64,000 nt of DNA, taken from positions 124,001-188,000 of the forward strand of contig NZ_PSZE01000001.1 of assembly GCF_002933465.1 (NCBI RefSeq), written 5' to 3'. This DNA comes from Nocardia nova (GTDB taxonomy: Bacteria; Actinomycetota; Actinomycetes; Mycobacteriales; Mycobacteriaceae). Shown here one piece after another: positions 29,974 to 39,226 of this stretch. Each line of letters opens with the position of its first letter. Position 1 is the first letter of the stretch. A program made the position numbers and the translations under genes. Below the pieces are notes generated by a model. It was not told the DNA's origin. It ran no database searches and saw only the letters and a list, made by a program, of their open reading frames with translations.

Positions 29974-31440
29974 ATGACTGCCACGCCATCCATCGTGATC
30001 ATCGGCGCCGGATTCGCCGGCCTCGGCATGGCGCTGGAATTACAGCGCGCCGGTATCGACAACTTCACCATCGTCGAAAAGGCCGGCGATCTGGGCGGCG
30101 TCTGGCGCGAGAACACCTATCCGGGCGCGGCCTGCGATGTGCCCTCGCCGCTGTACTCGTGGTCGTTCGAGCCCAAATCCGATTGGCCGCGCCGCTTTTC
30201 GCAGCAGCGCGACATCCACGCCTATATGCGCGCGGTCGCCGAGAAGCACGATCTGCCGCGCAAGATCCGGTTCGGCGTCGAGGTCACCGACGCGGAGTTC
30301 GATCCTGCCCGTGGCGCCTGGCAGGTGCGCACCGCGGACGGCGAGACCCTCACCGCCGACGTGCTGATCCCGGCGGTGGGCCAGCTCTCGCGGCCGGCGA
30401 TGCCGAATATCCCCGGCATCGATACCTTCACCGGTCCGGCCTTCCATTCCGCCGAATGGGACCACAGCGTCGATCTCACCGGCAAGCGGGTGGCGTGCAT
30501 CGGCACCGGAGCCAGTGCGATCCAGTACATTCCGGCCATTCAGCCTACGATCGGGCATCTCACCCTGTTCCAGCGCTCCGCCGCCTGGGTGCTGCCGAAA
30601 TTCGATACCGAATACACCGGCCTGCATCACGCGCTGTTCAAGTACTTTCCGCCCAGCCGGTGGGCCGAACGCTTCGCCATCTGGACCTTCTTCGAGGTGA
30701 TGGCGCTGGCGCTGACCGACGTGCCGTGGATCAAACATCCGGTGATCGCCATCGCCGACCGGCATCGCGCCAACGGGGTGCCCGATGAACAATTGCGCGC
30801 CAAGCTCACTCCGGATTACGCCGCCGGCTGTAAGCGCGGCCTGTTCTCCAATGAGTATTTTCCGGCACTCACCCGGCCCAATGTCAGCGTGGAGACCACC
30901 GCGATCGAGGCGGTCACGGCCGACGGAATCCGCACCGCCGACGGCGTCGAGCATCCGGTGGACGTGATCATCTACGGCACCGGATTCAAGGGCACCGAAT
31001 TCCTCGCGCCGATGAACATCTACGGCCTCGGCGGTCGCAAACTGTCGGACGAATGGGCACCGGAGGGCGCGCGGGCATTCCTGGGCATGTCGGTGCCGGG
31101 CTTCCCGAATCTGTTCATGATGTACGGGCCCAACACCAATGTGGGTTCCGGCTCCATCATCTACATGCTGGAATCACAGGCCCGCTACATCCGGCAGGTG
31201 ATGGAGTATCTGTCCGCCAAACCCGGACATTTCCTCGCCGCGCAGCCCGCCGCGGAACAGGCCTGGGACGACTGGTTGCGCAAACGCCTGGCCGATACGC
31301 CGTGGAACTTCTGCTCCAGCTGGTACCGCAACGCCTCGGGGCGCATCACCAACAACTGGCCCGGCGCCACGCTGCTCTTCCGATGGAAGACACGGCGTTT
31401 CGACCCGGCCGACTACGCCGAAGGCGTGGCCGGATCCTGA
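29974..31440 (+). CDS. Flavin-containing (Baeyer-Villiger type) monooxygenase
   Basis: This 488-residue protein has an FAD-binding GAGFAG at 11-16 and an NADPH-binding GTGASA near 177. Between them is the type I BVMO fingerprint FTGPAFHSAEWD (F152, H158, W162). The second part includes FKGTEFLAPM and the NTNVGSGSII block seen in bacterial BVMO/FMO enzymes. Such enzymes insert oxygen into ketones or oxidise heteroatoms with NADPH and O2. The substrate cannot be predicted. It stands alone and is divergent from fadD. The next gene converges on it with a 16-bp gap. Confidence 0.9.
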   Translation: MTATPSIVIIGAGFAGLGMALELQRAGIDNFTIVEKAGDLGGVWRENTYPGAACDVPSPLYSWSFEPKSDWPRRFSQQRDIHAYMRAVAEKHDLPRKIRFGVEVTDAEFDPARGAWQVRTADGETLTADVLIPAVGQLSRPAMPNIPGIDTFTGPAFHSAEWDHSVDLTGKRVACIGTGASAIQYIPAIQPTIGHLTLFQRSAAWVLPKFDTEYTGLHHALFKYFPPSRWAERFAIWTFFEVMALALTDVPWIKHPVIAIADRHRANGVPDEQLRAKLTPDYAAGCKRGLFSNEYFPALTRPNVSVETTAIEAVTADGIRTADGVEHPVDVIIYGTGFKGTEFLAPMNIYGLGGRKLSDEWAPEGARAFLGMSVPGFPNLFMMYGPNTNVGSGSIIYMLESQARYIRQVMEYLSAKPGHFLAAQPAAEQAWDDWLRKRLADTPWNFCSSWYRNASGRITNNWPGATLLFRWKTRRFDPADYAEGVAGS

Positions 31441-31456
31441 TTCGCCGACGCGGTGT

Positions 31457-33694
31457 TCACAACCGGATGGTGGTGAACACCGCGACCGTGCTGTCCTGGC
31501 GGTAGTAGATGTCGGCCGGTGCGTCGGCGAGATGAGCATCGGGTAGCCAGCTGTAATCGACCGCCCGGAGAGCGAGTGGTCCGGCCGGCGCCGTGAGTTG
31601 GATATCGACCCCTTCGGCAGGCGGTGCGTAGAACCGAACTCCCTGGGCGGGCACCGGCGTGATGTCGCGTCCGGCGACCGTGAGTGCGCGCACCGGCCCG
31701 GTATACCGCAGCGCGACGGACGTGGCCCCACGGGTGGATCGCAGCCGCAGCCGCACAGTGCGCAGATCCGCCTCGGTGCGATCGGAGAGTTTTTCAGCGA
31801 CAGGACCGGGGAGATCGTGCGCCGGGGCGGCGCCGGCGGCCGCCGCGTCGGTCCACAACTGCGCGAATGCCCCGGGCGGAGAACCGGATTCGACGAAGCC
31901 GCGGGTCCATCGATCCGGCGCCTCGGCGGAAATCCACTGTGCCTCGCGGCTGTTCGCATCGAGCGCATAGGACAGGTGCGCCATCAGCGGATGCCACGCG
32001 TCGAACCGGTCGACGACCGTCCCGGCCGCCGCGAGCGCCACCGTGAGGACCACCGCCGCCGCGGGAACGAGGACGCCGCGACGGCTCGGCCACGCGTGGG
32101 CCAGGGCGAGCGTGAACAAGCAGCCGAGAATCAGCACCACGGGCGCGGTGAGATACGCGGCGGCGGCGAGTCCGGTCTGCAGCGCCGCGTACGCGGTGCC
32201 ACCTGCGAAGACCGCCGCCGGGACGAGGAACACGGTGAGCACCGGCAACCGCAGGCGGTCGGGCACCGCGAAGGTCAGCACGACGCCGACTACGGCGGCG
32301 AGGGCCGGAATCACCACCATCACGCCCGCTGCCGGCGCCAGAGCCGTGACCACCACACCGATCGCCGTCACCGCGCACAGCACGCCCACGGCGGTCGCGG
32401 AAGGCCCGAACAGCCACCGCGACAGCGCATACCAGGCGGCGAGGACCGCCACACACGCCATCACCACAGCCGCGCCGTAGAACTGCGGCCGGTACGGATC
32501 GACGAACAGGGCGCGATACTCCGGGCGGATCGCGGTGATCGTCTTCCACAATCCGTAGACGACGCCCATTCCGATCGGAACCGCCACCAGAGCGGTTGCC
32601 GCCGCGCCCAGAGTCCGGCCGATCGTTGCCTCACCGGTCCGGCGAATCCGCCACACCACCCAAGCCGCGAGCAGCACCGAGGCCACCGCGGCCACGACCA
32701 CCACCCACAGCGGCAGCACCACCAGCTCACCGAAGGGCAGCGGAAAGTACGCGCGATTCGGCTGATCGGCCGCGGCCCGCAGATCCCGCGCCGCGAATTC
32801 GCGCGCCGCGGCGGTGGTGTTGTCGCCGAACTGCTGCACGGTGGCGAGGTCGACGTGGTCCGGGTCGTCGAACGGATTGTGGTAGTAGGCATTCCGACCG
32901 GCGAAGGCCCAGTCGAGCACCCGGAAGCCATGGGGGTCGAGCGCCGCGAAATCGGTATTGCTCCCGGTCTGATCCCCGCCCAGGGTCGTGGACAGCGAAT
33001 CGGTGTTCGGATGCGGTACTCCGGTGACCACGCTGATCAGCCCCGCATCGGGATGACTGATCCGCCACAGCATCGGCGGACCACCGGCGCCACGCGCCTC
33101 GTGATTGATCACCACACCACCGCGCGGGTCCGCACCGCCGGAGGTCGCGAAGGCCTCGGCGCCGAGCAGACCCACCTCTTCGGCGTCGGTGAGCAGCACC
33201 ACGAGATCGTTGCGCGGCTGCAGCCCGCTCGCCCGCAGCGCACGCACCGCTTCCACAGCGGTGGCGACACCGACCCCGTCGTCGTTCGCGCCGGGGCCGG
33301 GCGGCACCGAATCATAATGCGCGACAAGGTAAATCGTGCCCGTAGCAGCCCGGCCCGGCCAGCGGGCGACGATATTTCCGGTCTCCCCGAGCACCGCTAC
33401 CGCACGATGCGGATCCACCGGATACTTGCCCACTCCGTAGCGAACATCGGTGTCCAGCCCCAGTTCTCGCAGCTTGCCCACCAGATGCTCGCGCACCCGG
33501 TCGTGTTCGGCGGTGCCGACGGGGTGCGGCCGGGAGGCGATCTCCCGAATCGTCGCCAGCGCACGCTCGGCACTGAATTCCGTGGCAGGGGCCGCGGCGT
33601 CGCGATATCCGTGCGGTTGTTGCTCCCAGGCCGTCGCGATCGCGATCAGGACCAGGACAGCAACGGCCAGCACACCCGATACTCGACGCCCCAT
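31457..33694 (-). CDS. Membrane-bound M28-family metallopeptidase
   Basis: The 745-residue protein begins with a signal anchor (GVLAVAVLVLIAIATA), then an M28 aminopeptidase-like domain with ligands in HYDSVPPGPGANDDG, DAEEVGLLG and NHEARG. From about residue 290 it has eight or more hydrophobic segments and ends with a soluble C-terminal domain of about 170 residues. The layout resembles Fxna/vacuolar membrane protease-like M28 proteins. It probably removes N-terminal residues from peptides outside the membrane. The start is the ATG at 33694; an upstream open frame is not needed. Confidence 0.88.
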   Translation of the reverse strand: MGRRVSGVLAVAVLVLIAIATAWEQQPHGYRDAAAPATEFSAERALATIREIASRPHPVGTAEHDRVREHLVGKLRELGLDTDVRYGVGKYPVDPHRAVAVLGETGNIVARWPGRAATGTIYLVAHYDSVPPGPGANDDGVGVATAVEAVRALRASGLQPRNDLVVLLTDAEEVGLLGAEAFATSGGADPRGGVVINHEARGAGGPPMLWRISHPDAGLISVVTGVPHPNTDSLSTTLGGDQTGSNTDFAALDPHGFRVLDWAFAGRNAYYHNPFDDPDHVDLATVQQFGDNTTAAAREFAARDLRAAADQPNRAYFPLPFGELVVLPLWVVVVAAVASVLLAAWVVWRIRRTGEATIGRTLGAAATALVAVPIGMGVVYGLWKTITAIRPEYRALFVDPYRPQFYGAAVVMACVAVLAAWYALSRWLFGPSATAVGVLCAVTAIGVVVTALAPAAGVMVVIPALAAVVGVVLTFAVPDRLRLPVLTVFLVPAAVFAGGTAYAALQTGLAAAAYLTAPVVLILGCLFTLALAHAWPSRRGVLVPAAAVVLTVALAAAGTVVDRFDAWHPLMAHLSYALDANSREAQWISAEAPDRWTRGFVESGSPPGAFAQLWTDAAAAGAAPAHDLPGPVAEKLSDRTEADLRTVRLRLRSTRGATSVALRYTGPVRALTVAGRDITPVPAQGVRFYAPPAEGVDIQLTAPAGPLALRAVDYSWLPDAHLADAPADIYYRQDSTVAVFTTIRL

Positions 33695-33834
33695 CGTGCG
33701 ATGGTAACGCGGGAAAACCGCAGAAATCGGGCAGGACGAGCGCCGGCGACGCCGCACATGGCAGCACCGCAACGGTTTCGATCCGTCCGAGCACAACGGT
33801 GGGATCGCCCGATGCGCGCACTAGCCTCGATCCG

Positions 33835-34770
33835 ATGAGTCTTTCAGTTCCGATCGGGGTTTCGGTCTGGCCGCGGCCCGATGCGGCCAACGACGTCGAC
33901 GAGGTCCTCCGGCTCGCCACGGAGGCGCAGCGCACAGGTGTGCGTTCGGTGTGGTTCGGACAGAAATTCGATCTCGATGCGCTGACCCTCGCGGCGGTGG
34001 TCGGGCTCGCTGTGCCGGAGATCGGGGTGGGCACCTCCGTGGTGCCGATCAATCCGCGCCATCCGCTGGTTGTCGCGTCGCAGGCCCAGACCGCACAGGC
34101 CGCGTCGGGTGGCCGCTTCCGCCTCGGCATCGGATTGGGCGCTCCCCCACTGGAATCGGCGGCATTCGGCATCCGCGAGGACAAGCCGGTGCGGCGGCTG
34201 CGCGAGTATCTGATCGCGCTACGCCAGGCCATCGAGGACGGCACCGTCGACGTACAGGGCGAGCGGGTGTACGCCCGCCCGCCGATACCCACGACGGTGC
34301 ACGGCGGCAGCGACATCCCCCTGCTCGTGGCCGCCATGGGTCCGCAAGCGTTGCGGGCCACGGGCGAATCGGCCGACGGCGTGTTGCCGTTCCTCGCCGG
34401 ACCGCGCACGCTGGAATCGCATATCGTGCCTACTTTGCAGCAGGCCCGCCCGGCGAATCCGGTGCGACCCCTCCAGGTGGTCGCCGGTGTGGTCGCGGTC
34501 GTCACCGATCGCGCCGAGCAGGTGCGCGAGAGCGCCGCGCAAGCGCTGGCGTTCTACGAACAGTTCGATTCCTACCGCGCGGTTCTCGACCGCGAGGGGG
34601 TGGCCCACGCGGTCGACGTGGCGCTGATCGGCGACGAGGACCATGTCACCCGCGGCCTGCAGGCGTATGTCGATGCCGGTGCCACTGAACTGCTGATCCA
34701 CCAGACCGATCTCGCCGGCGAGGACGATCAGCGGCGCACCTGGAAGTTCCTGGCCGAACTCACCGCCTGA
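33835..34770 (+). CDS. LLM-class (luciferase-like) F420-dependent oxidoreductase
   Basis: This 311-residue TIM-barrel protein starts PIGVSVWPRPDAANDVDEVL and continues with VWFGQKFDLDAL, GVGTSVVPINPRHP and GGRFRLGIGLG, as in actinobacterial F420-dependent LLM enzymes. It likely transfers hydride from F420H2 to an unidentified substrate; use of FMN instead cannot be excluded. The ATG at 33835 fits the family start. Its stop abuts the stop of the convergent universal stress gene with no gap. Confidence 0.88.
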   Translation: MSLSVPIGVSVWPRPDAANDVDEVLRLATEAQRTGVRSVWFGQKFDLDALTLAAVVGLAVPEIGVGTSVVPINPRHPLVVASQAQTAQAASGGRFRLGIGLGAPPLESAAFGIREDKPVRRLREYLIALRQAIEDGTVDVQGERVYARPPIPTTVHGGSDIPLLVAAMGPQALRATGESADGVLPFLAGPRTLESHIVPTLQQARPANPVRPLQVVAGVVAVVTDRAEQVRESAAQALAFYEQFDSYRAVLDREGVAHAVDVALIGDEDHVTRGLQAYVDAGATELLIHQTDLAGEDDQRRTWKFLAELTA

Positions 34771-35625
34771 TCATTCGGTGCGGGGCCGGGCGATGATGAT
34801 CGGGCATTCGACGCTGTGCATCAGCGCCTGACTGGTGGAGCCCAGCGTCATCCCGGGAAATCCGCCCTTACCGTGACTGCCGACCACGACCAACTGTGCC
34901 GCGGCGGATTCGTCGAGGAGACGCCGCACCGGCCGATCCTCGACGACGACCCGCCGCACCGAAATCGGTTCGTCCGGATCCTCGTGCGCGGCCAGGGCGG
35001 CGTCGAGGAGCCGATTCCCCTCTTCTTCGAGGGCCGCCGGAGACGGGTAGTCGCCGAACCGCTGCCAGGCGTGCACTACCACCAGATCGGTCCGCCGCCG
35101 CCGCGCCTCGTCGACGGCGATCGCGAGAGCCTGTGCGCTGCACGGGGAATCGTCGTATCCGACGAGCACCGGCCGCTCGGACCCGAGCAGCGGATCCGCC
35201 GGCACCACGGCGACCGGGCCGCGAGCGTGCCGTACCAGCGCGGTGCTGACCGAACCGAGCAGGCTGCGCTGATAGGCCCCGAGCCCCCGCGCGCCGACCA
35301 CCACCAGACGGGCCTCGTCGGCTTGGGACAGCAGCGCCGGAATGATCGGCGCATCGATCACGGCGGTGTCGATATCGATCTTCGGCGCGATATCGGCCGC
35401 CGCCCGAGCGGCCGCCGCGATCGCGCGCTGGGCCTGCTCGCGGGTGCGCTCGTGGTAGGCGCACACGCCCTCGTCGCCGGCGCGGTCCTCCGGAACCGGC
35501 GGCACCGCCGAAACGACTTCCAGCGGAACCCGGTGCAGCGCCGCATCATTGGCGGCCCAGCGCGCGGCCCGCAGCGCATCGCCGGAACTGTCGACTCCCA
35601 CCACCACGGGCGCCTTCGAGGCCAT
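34771..35625 (-). CDS. Universal stress protein with two Usp domains
   Basis: The 284-residue protein has two tandem Usp domains. The first starts VVVGVDSSGDALRAARWA and ends VVVGARGLGAYQRSLLGSVS. The second starts PVLVGYDDSPCSAQAL and ends VVVGSHGKGGFPGMTLGSTS. Both keep the G-2x-G-9x-G-S/T nucleotide motif. Mycobacterial relatives bind ATP and belong to dormancy and hypoxia responses. The ATG at 35625 follows GGAAGG. It is divergent from the Acg-like nitroreductase, a pairing seen in DosR regulons, but I find no clear DosR box in the 136 bp between them. Confidence 0.92.
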   Translation of the reverse strand: MASKAPVVVGVDSSGDALRAARWAANDAALHRVPLEVVSAVPPVPEDRAGDEGVCAYHERTREQAQRAIAAAARAAADIAPKIDIDTAVIDAPIIPALLSQADEARLVVVGARGLGAYQRSLLGSVSTALVRHARGPVAVVPADPLLGSERPVLVGYDDSPCSAQALAIAVDEARRRRTDLVVVHAWQRFGDYPSPAALEEEGNRLLDAALAAHEDPDEPISVRRVVVEDRPVRRLLDESAAAQLVVVGSHGKGGFPGMTLGSTSQALMHSVECPIIIARPRTE

Positions 35626-35761
35626 GCGTCCCACCTTCCGAGCGGTTCACGAGCGTTCCAGGACGAAGACACCCCCACCCTACCGGCCGGAATGGTGACA
35701 ACTACGATACTGGCAATACTCTGGCGAATGCACCCGACGAAATATCGCTCTGGGAGGCATC

Positions 35762-36736
35762 ATGCAGCACGTTCCGGACCGCTCGACCATCGTCGCGGCC
35801 CTGCAGTTGGCCGGCCGCGCCCCGTCGGTGCACAACACCCAGCCCTGGCGCTGGGATTTCGACGGGACCCGCCTGCGCCTGTTCGGTGATTCCACCCGGC
35901 AACTGAAGGTGGCCGATCCGAGCGGGCGCCAGGAGGTGATCAGCTGCGGCGCCAACCTGCACCACGCCCGAATCGCCTTCGCCGAGCAGGGGCATCCCAT
36001 CGCGGTGTCCTATCTGCCCCAGGAAGGGCTGCACGACCTGCTGGCCGTCGCCGAATTCGAGCCGCCACGCGCGCCTTCGGATCGCGAGCGCGCCCTGGCC
36101 GCCGCGATCCGCACGCGCCGCACCGACCGGCTCCCGATGTCGGCGCCCGACCGGCCGGAGCTGGTGCAGCAGCTACGTGAGGTGTCCGAGGTGGACGGTG
36201 TGCACCTGAACGCCGTCGACGATTCGGTGCGGCCCCGCCTTGCCGCCGCTTCCGAGCAGACCGCCGCCCTGCAACAGTTCGACACCCCTTACCAGAACGA
36301 ATTACACTGGTGGACAGGTGATTTCGATCTGCCGGAGGGGATACCGCCCTACGCTCTGCCCACCGCGCGCGAGGCGGCACTGGTCGACGTCGGCCGCGAC
36401 TTTCCCATCCCGCCCGGAGACCCGCACCGCACCGGCGAACCCGATCACGCCACCCTGCTGGTGCTCAGCACCACCGAGAACACCCCGCACGAATGGCTGG
36501 CGACCGGCGAAACCCTGTCCACCGCCCTGCTGTCGGCCACAGCGGCCGGACTGGCGACCTGTCCCCTCACTCACATCACCGAAATCCCGGCCGCCGTCCG
36601 CGCGATCCGCACTCTCCTCCCCGACTCCGATCGCATCCCCCAGGTACTCGTCCGCCTGGGCACCGCACCCCACGACACCTTCGTCCCACCCACCCCGCGC
36701 CGCCCGGTCGAGGATTTCCTGTCCTTGCCGAACTGA
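35762..36736 (+). CDS. Acg-family (Rv2032-like) nitroreductase-fold FMN-binding protein
   Basis: This 324-residue protein begins with a helix and AGRAPSVHNTQPWRWDF, the signature of the Acg subfamily of nitroreductases. It continues with RTRRTDRLPM and an internal duplication of the nitroreductase fold (DHATLLVLSTTENTPHEW, TCPLTHITEIPAAV). Mycobacterial Acg binds FMN and may store it under hypoxia; enzyme activity is uncertain. GGGAGG precedes the ATG. It is divergent from the universal stress gene. Confidence 0.9.
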   Translation: MQHVPDRSTIVAALQLAGRAPSVHNTQPWRWDFDGTRLRLFGDSTRQLKVADPSGRQEVISCGANLHHARIAFAEQGHPIAVSYLPQEGLHDLLAVAEFEPPRAPSDRERALAAAIRTRRTDRLPMSAPDRPELVQQLREVSEVDGVHLNAVDDSVRPRLAAASEQTAALQQFDTPYQNELHWWTGDFDLPEGIPPYALPTAREAALVDVGRDFPIPPGDPHRTGEPDHATLLVLSTTENTPHEWLATGETLSTALLSATAAGLATCPLTHITEIPAAVRAIRTLLPDSDRIPQVLVRLGTAPHDTFVPPTPRRPVEDFLSLPN

Positions 36737-36906
36737 GGCGCCGGAGACCGGTCGTCACCATGGCGGAGTAGCCACCGGCCCGCCACACGCTAGACTGACC
36801 ACGCCTGATCGTCGCCCCCGGGAGGCACAGGCATCGTGGACCACTGCGAGGCAGGTTCGAATTCCGTTGCGAAACGGGGTTTTCCACACTTTCGCGCACG
36901 GTCCGC

Positions 36907-36979
36907 GCCCTCGTAGCTCAGGGGATAGAGCACCGCTCTCCTAAAGCGGGTGTCGCAGGTTCGAATCCTGCCGAGGGCA
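36907..36979 (+). tRNA. tRNA-Arg (anticodon CCT)
   Basis: The 73 bases fold as a cloverleaf. The acceptor stem pairs GCCCTCG (36907-36913) with CGAGGGC (36972-36978) and leaves discriminator A at 36979. The D arm is GCTC-AGGGGATA-GAGC. The anticodon stem CCGCT/AGCGG encloses CTCCTAA with CCT, and the T arm is GCAGG-TTCGAAT-CCTGC. The CCA end is not encoded. The island repeat starts five bases after the gene. Confidence 0.95.
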
Positions 36980-36983
36980 CTTA

Positions 36984-37019
36984 CCTGCGACGACGTTTCC
37001 GCAGGTCACAGCGGTTGAC
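36984..37019. repeat. 36-bp direct repeat, left copy (candidate attachment-site relic)
   Basis: The 36 bases from CCTGCGACGACG to GCGGTTGAC are identical to 47388-47423, in the same orientation. Similarity continues at a lower level for about 60 bp more (the TTTCC..CAG..TCGCACGT.GCAGGT part). The copy lies 5 bp after the tRNA-Arg gene. Confidence 0.9.
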
Positions 37020-37335
37020 ATGCCATTTACCGAAAGCGTCTTCAGCGTTTCCCCAGGTCGCACGTCGCAGGTCAGCCGAATTGCCCGATCAAACGCAGAG
37101 CAACGCAAGTTATTCGCAAGGCACTCAGCCGCAGTGCGATGCCGCCGACATCCAGTTGCTGTCACGTACGCTGCCTCCCCACCTGATGCAGACACCTGGC
37201 GCTTTCGCCTTCGACCGGACCAGCGTAGTAGGCGTAGTCGCCGCTGTCCCGGATACCGATAGCCCCTCCTTGTGGACCGCCGCGATCTGAAAAGCCTTCG
37301 TTCTGTGCGCGCTGACGCGGACAGAAGCCATTCAT

Positions 37336-37353
37336 TGACCGTCCGGTCGGTCA
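37336..37353. promoter_or_regulatory. Second copy of the TetR operator palindrome
   Basis: The 18 bases TGACCGTCCGGTCGGTCA are identical to the site at 40009-40026. Flanking bases (CATTG before, GTGATAGG-like after) are also shared. Here the site no longer serves an intact TetR or hydrolase gene. Confidence 0.85.
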
Positions 37354-37410
37354 TCGTGATAGGCTGTCGTCGTGCAGCGAGTCAACAAGAAATTTCGAGG
37401 AAAGGTCGAA

Positions 37411-37464
37411 GTATCAATCCGAGTCGAGACGGCCGCATACAAACGGGCCACTCGACCGAAGTGA
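37411..37464 (+). pseudogene. Relic of a TetR gene start
   Basis: The bases translate as VSIRVETAAYKRAT followed by a stop, against MSIRVEAAARTRAEL at the start of the intact TetR gene at 40085. The distance from the operator (58 bp here, 59 bp there) is also kept. Only about 17 codons remain. Confidence 0.7.
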
Positions 37465-37567
37465 GAGCTTCACGCGACCCGAAATGCGGTCCGGAGACGT
37501 TGCGCTGTTGCACAGCAAGCAATTTTTTTCTGCTCCCTTTATTCATGCGGAAGACGTAGGAGATTGT

Positions 37568-38050
37568 GTGAACATTCGATCTTTGGTCGGCGGATCGGTT
37601 GCTGCTGTGGCGATTTCGATCACCGGTGGGGCAGTTGCGGGTGCGGTCCCGTTCGCTGCCTCGAGCGGGACCGTGCAGAACCCCGCCGATTACCTGGTGG
37701 GCGATACCGTGTATTTCAGTGCCGGGTACGCGAATTGTTCGATGCACCCGAACGGTGACGTGGGCTGTGACATCAGCCTCGGAGTCGCCACCTTGTTCGG
37801 CGTTCCGATCGACAATGTCGCCATCGATCTACCGTTCCTCCCGGCACATCCGACGTTCGGACTGACCGGTCCGCTCGGGCGCGCGGGCAGCCGCTCCATC
37901 GACTCGGGGCCCGCATCAGACGGCTACGACTACGGCGGCGTCATAAACTACGGCGGCGCCACCTGCAGTGGCGGTGGACGCGGCGCGGTGCAGTGCAGTT
38001 CGAAGGGACACACTTTCAATTTCGGCTGGTCGGGCACCAATCTCAGCTGA
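37568..38050 (+). CDS. Putative secreted protein of unknown function
   Basis: The 160-residue product has a signal peptide (IRSLVGGSVAAVAISITGGA VAGA split over residues 3-26) and a mature part rich in Gly, Asp and Tyr with five cysteines (NCSMHPNGDVGCDISLG, ATCSGGG, QCSSKG). No catalytic motif is visible. It may be stabilised by disulfides. The GTG start follows AGGAG by six bases. I do not recognise a named family. Confidence 0.7.
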   Translation: MNIRSLVGGSVAAVAISITGGAVAGAVPFAASSGTVQNPADYLVGDTVYFSAGYANCSMHPNGDVGCDISLGVATLFGVPIDNVAIDLPFLPAHPTFGLTGPLGRAGSRSIDSGPASDGYDYGGVINYGGATCSGGGRGAVQCSSKGHTFNFGWSGTNLS

Positions 38051-38170
38051 CGACAGCACTGACTCGACCCAAATGGGCCGCCGCAAGCCTTCCCGGGGTC
38101 GCGGCGGCCAGTTCCGGCCGCTACGCACCGGCAGCGGACGGCTGGCAATCGTTTCCTCGCCGGTCGTTCA

Positions 38171-39186
38171 TCAAATCGGCAGCGCCCCGCGATGTCCGCC
38201 GGTTTGCCGCCCGCGCTCGGTCAGCGCGACGACAGCGCGACCCGTTACTGTGGTCTGCGGTCCCAGCGTCAGTGGCCCCACCGACGCCCGTTCTGCGATA
38301 CGCGCGGCGGTCATCGCGTCCGGAATTCCGGTCCGGTGCTGGAATTGCCCCCACAGCGCATCCCACATTTCGATGCTCGGGGCAGTGAAGGCGATGTCGT
38401 TCCACGCGTCCGGGGAGAAGCCATGATCACGCAACCATTGCGACACCGGCTTCGCACGCAGCCCCTCCTCAGACGGGTGGGGGTCGCCGTACAACCACAG
38501 CTCCTCATGGACACAATCGTTGAGGTGGGCGGTGCGTATCGTGTCGCCGTTTTCAGCGATACACCAACCGCCCCATTCGTAATCATCCGGTTCGCCACGA
38601 TCTCCTTCCAAATCTCGGACTCCTGCGCCGCACGGATCCGCTGGTCATCGCTCAGGTAATGAGATGCCGGGTCGCCGAATACGAGCGTCCAGCCGTTGAG
38701 GCAGGGGGTGACGTAGACACTTTCGCATTCTTCAATCGGATGCCGCCGGTTTTTCATGGCTACCGCGGTACCCATGGGAGCGGTTGCCGGAACCGGATCC
38801 GATAACCCGAATGCTTCGAGTACCGCAGCTCTATCATCGGTGGGCAGCGCCCACCACAGACAATTCGTCGCTGCCGGTATTTGCGGAGTCTCGCGCGCGA
38901 GCTTGCCCATGATCAGTCGATGTAGCAGCACAAGGTCGTCGACTTCGATTGTGTGCCAGCCGATTTCGGCGAGAGCATACAGCGCGCCACGCCGTTCGGG
39001 TAGACGCGACCGTCTGACACGTTGTAGCAGTGGAACGGTTTGCTCGCCCAACTCGCCGAACGACTTCACTGCTGTGCGGCGCACCCTCTCATCGCTGTCG
39101 CCGAGTAGCGCGGTATTCGGCGCGGCTCCTCGAATGGGTTCGAGAACGGCCGTCGTTGAAATATGCCAATATGCAACAAGTTTCGA
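38171..39186 (-). pseudogene. HEAT-repeat-like protein, N-terminally truncated and frameshifted
   Basis: Two frames together give one protein. The first part (from 39186) has HEAT-like helices (VRRTAVKSFGELGEQTVPLL, RRGALYALAEIGW) and runs to DQRIRAAQESEIWKE. Near 38605 it must shift frame to continue as GDRGEPDDYEWGGWCIAENG and RTAHLNDCVHEELWLYGDPH to the stop at 38171. A TAG at 39187-39189 cuts the N terminus, and no good start codon or ribosome site is present. It is probably a dead fragment; a single-base sequencing error could explain the shift but not the missing start. Confidence 0.75.
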
Positions 39187-39226
39187 CTACTCGTGGAGAA
39201 TCGAAGCAACGGTCGCGGGAAGCGGC

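Larger units (their letters stand above)
36980..37567. other. Region after the tRNA: repeat, relic operator and relic TetR start, no intact gene
   Basis: This stretch of about 590 bp holds the left 36-bp repeat, then about 310 bp in which I recognise nothing. The relic regulatory region (37336-37464) and an AT-richer part with a weak hairpin (37504-37516) and a T run follow it. The secreted-protein gene begins at its end. Confidence 0.6.

Noticed and set aside
35626-35761. DosR box between the universal stress and Acg-like genes
   Set aside because: No match to the GGGACT/AGTCCC palindrome by eye.
36850-36890. A second tRNA suggested by GGCAGGTTCGAATTCC
   Set aside because: Only a T-arm-like string is present; no acceptor, D or anticodon arms can be folded around it.
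36941-37354. A 137-codon minus-strand frame over the tRNA-Arg gene
   Set aside because: It contains the well-known spurious RQDSNLR string that comes from translating tRNA genes backwards.
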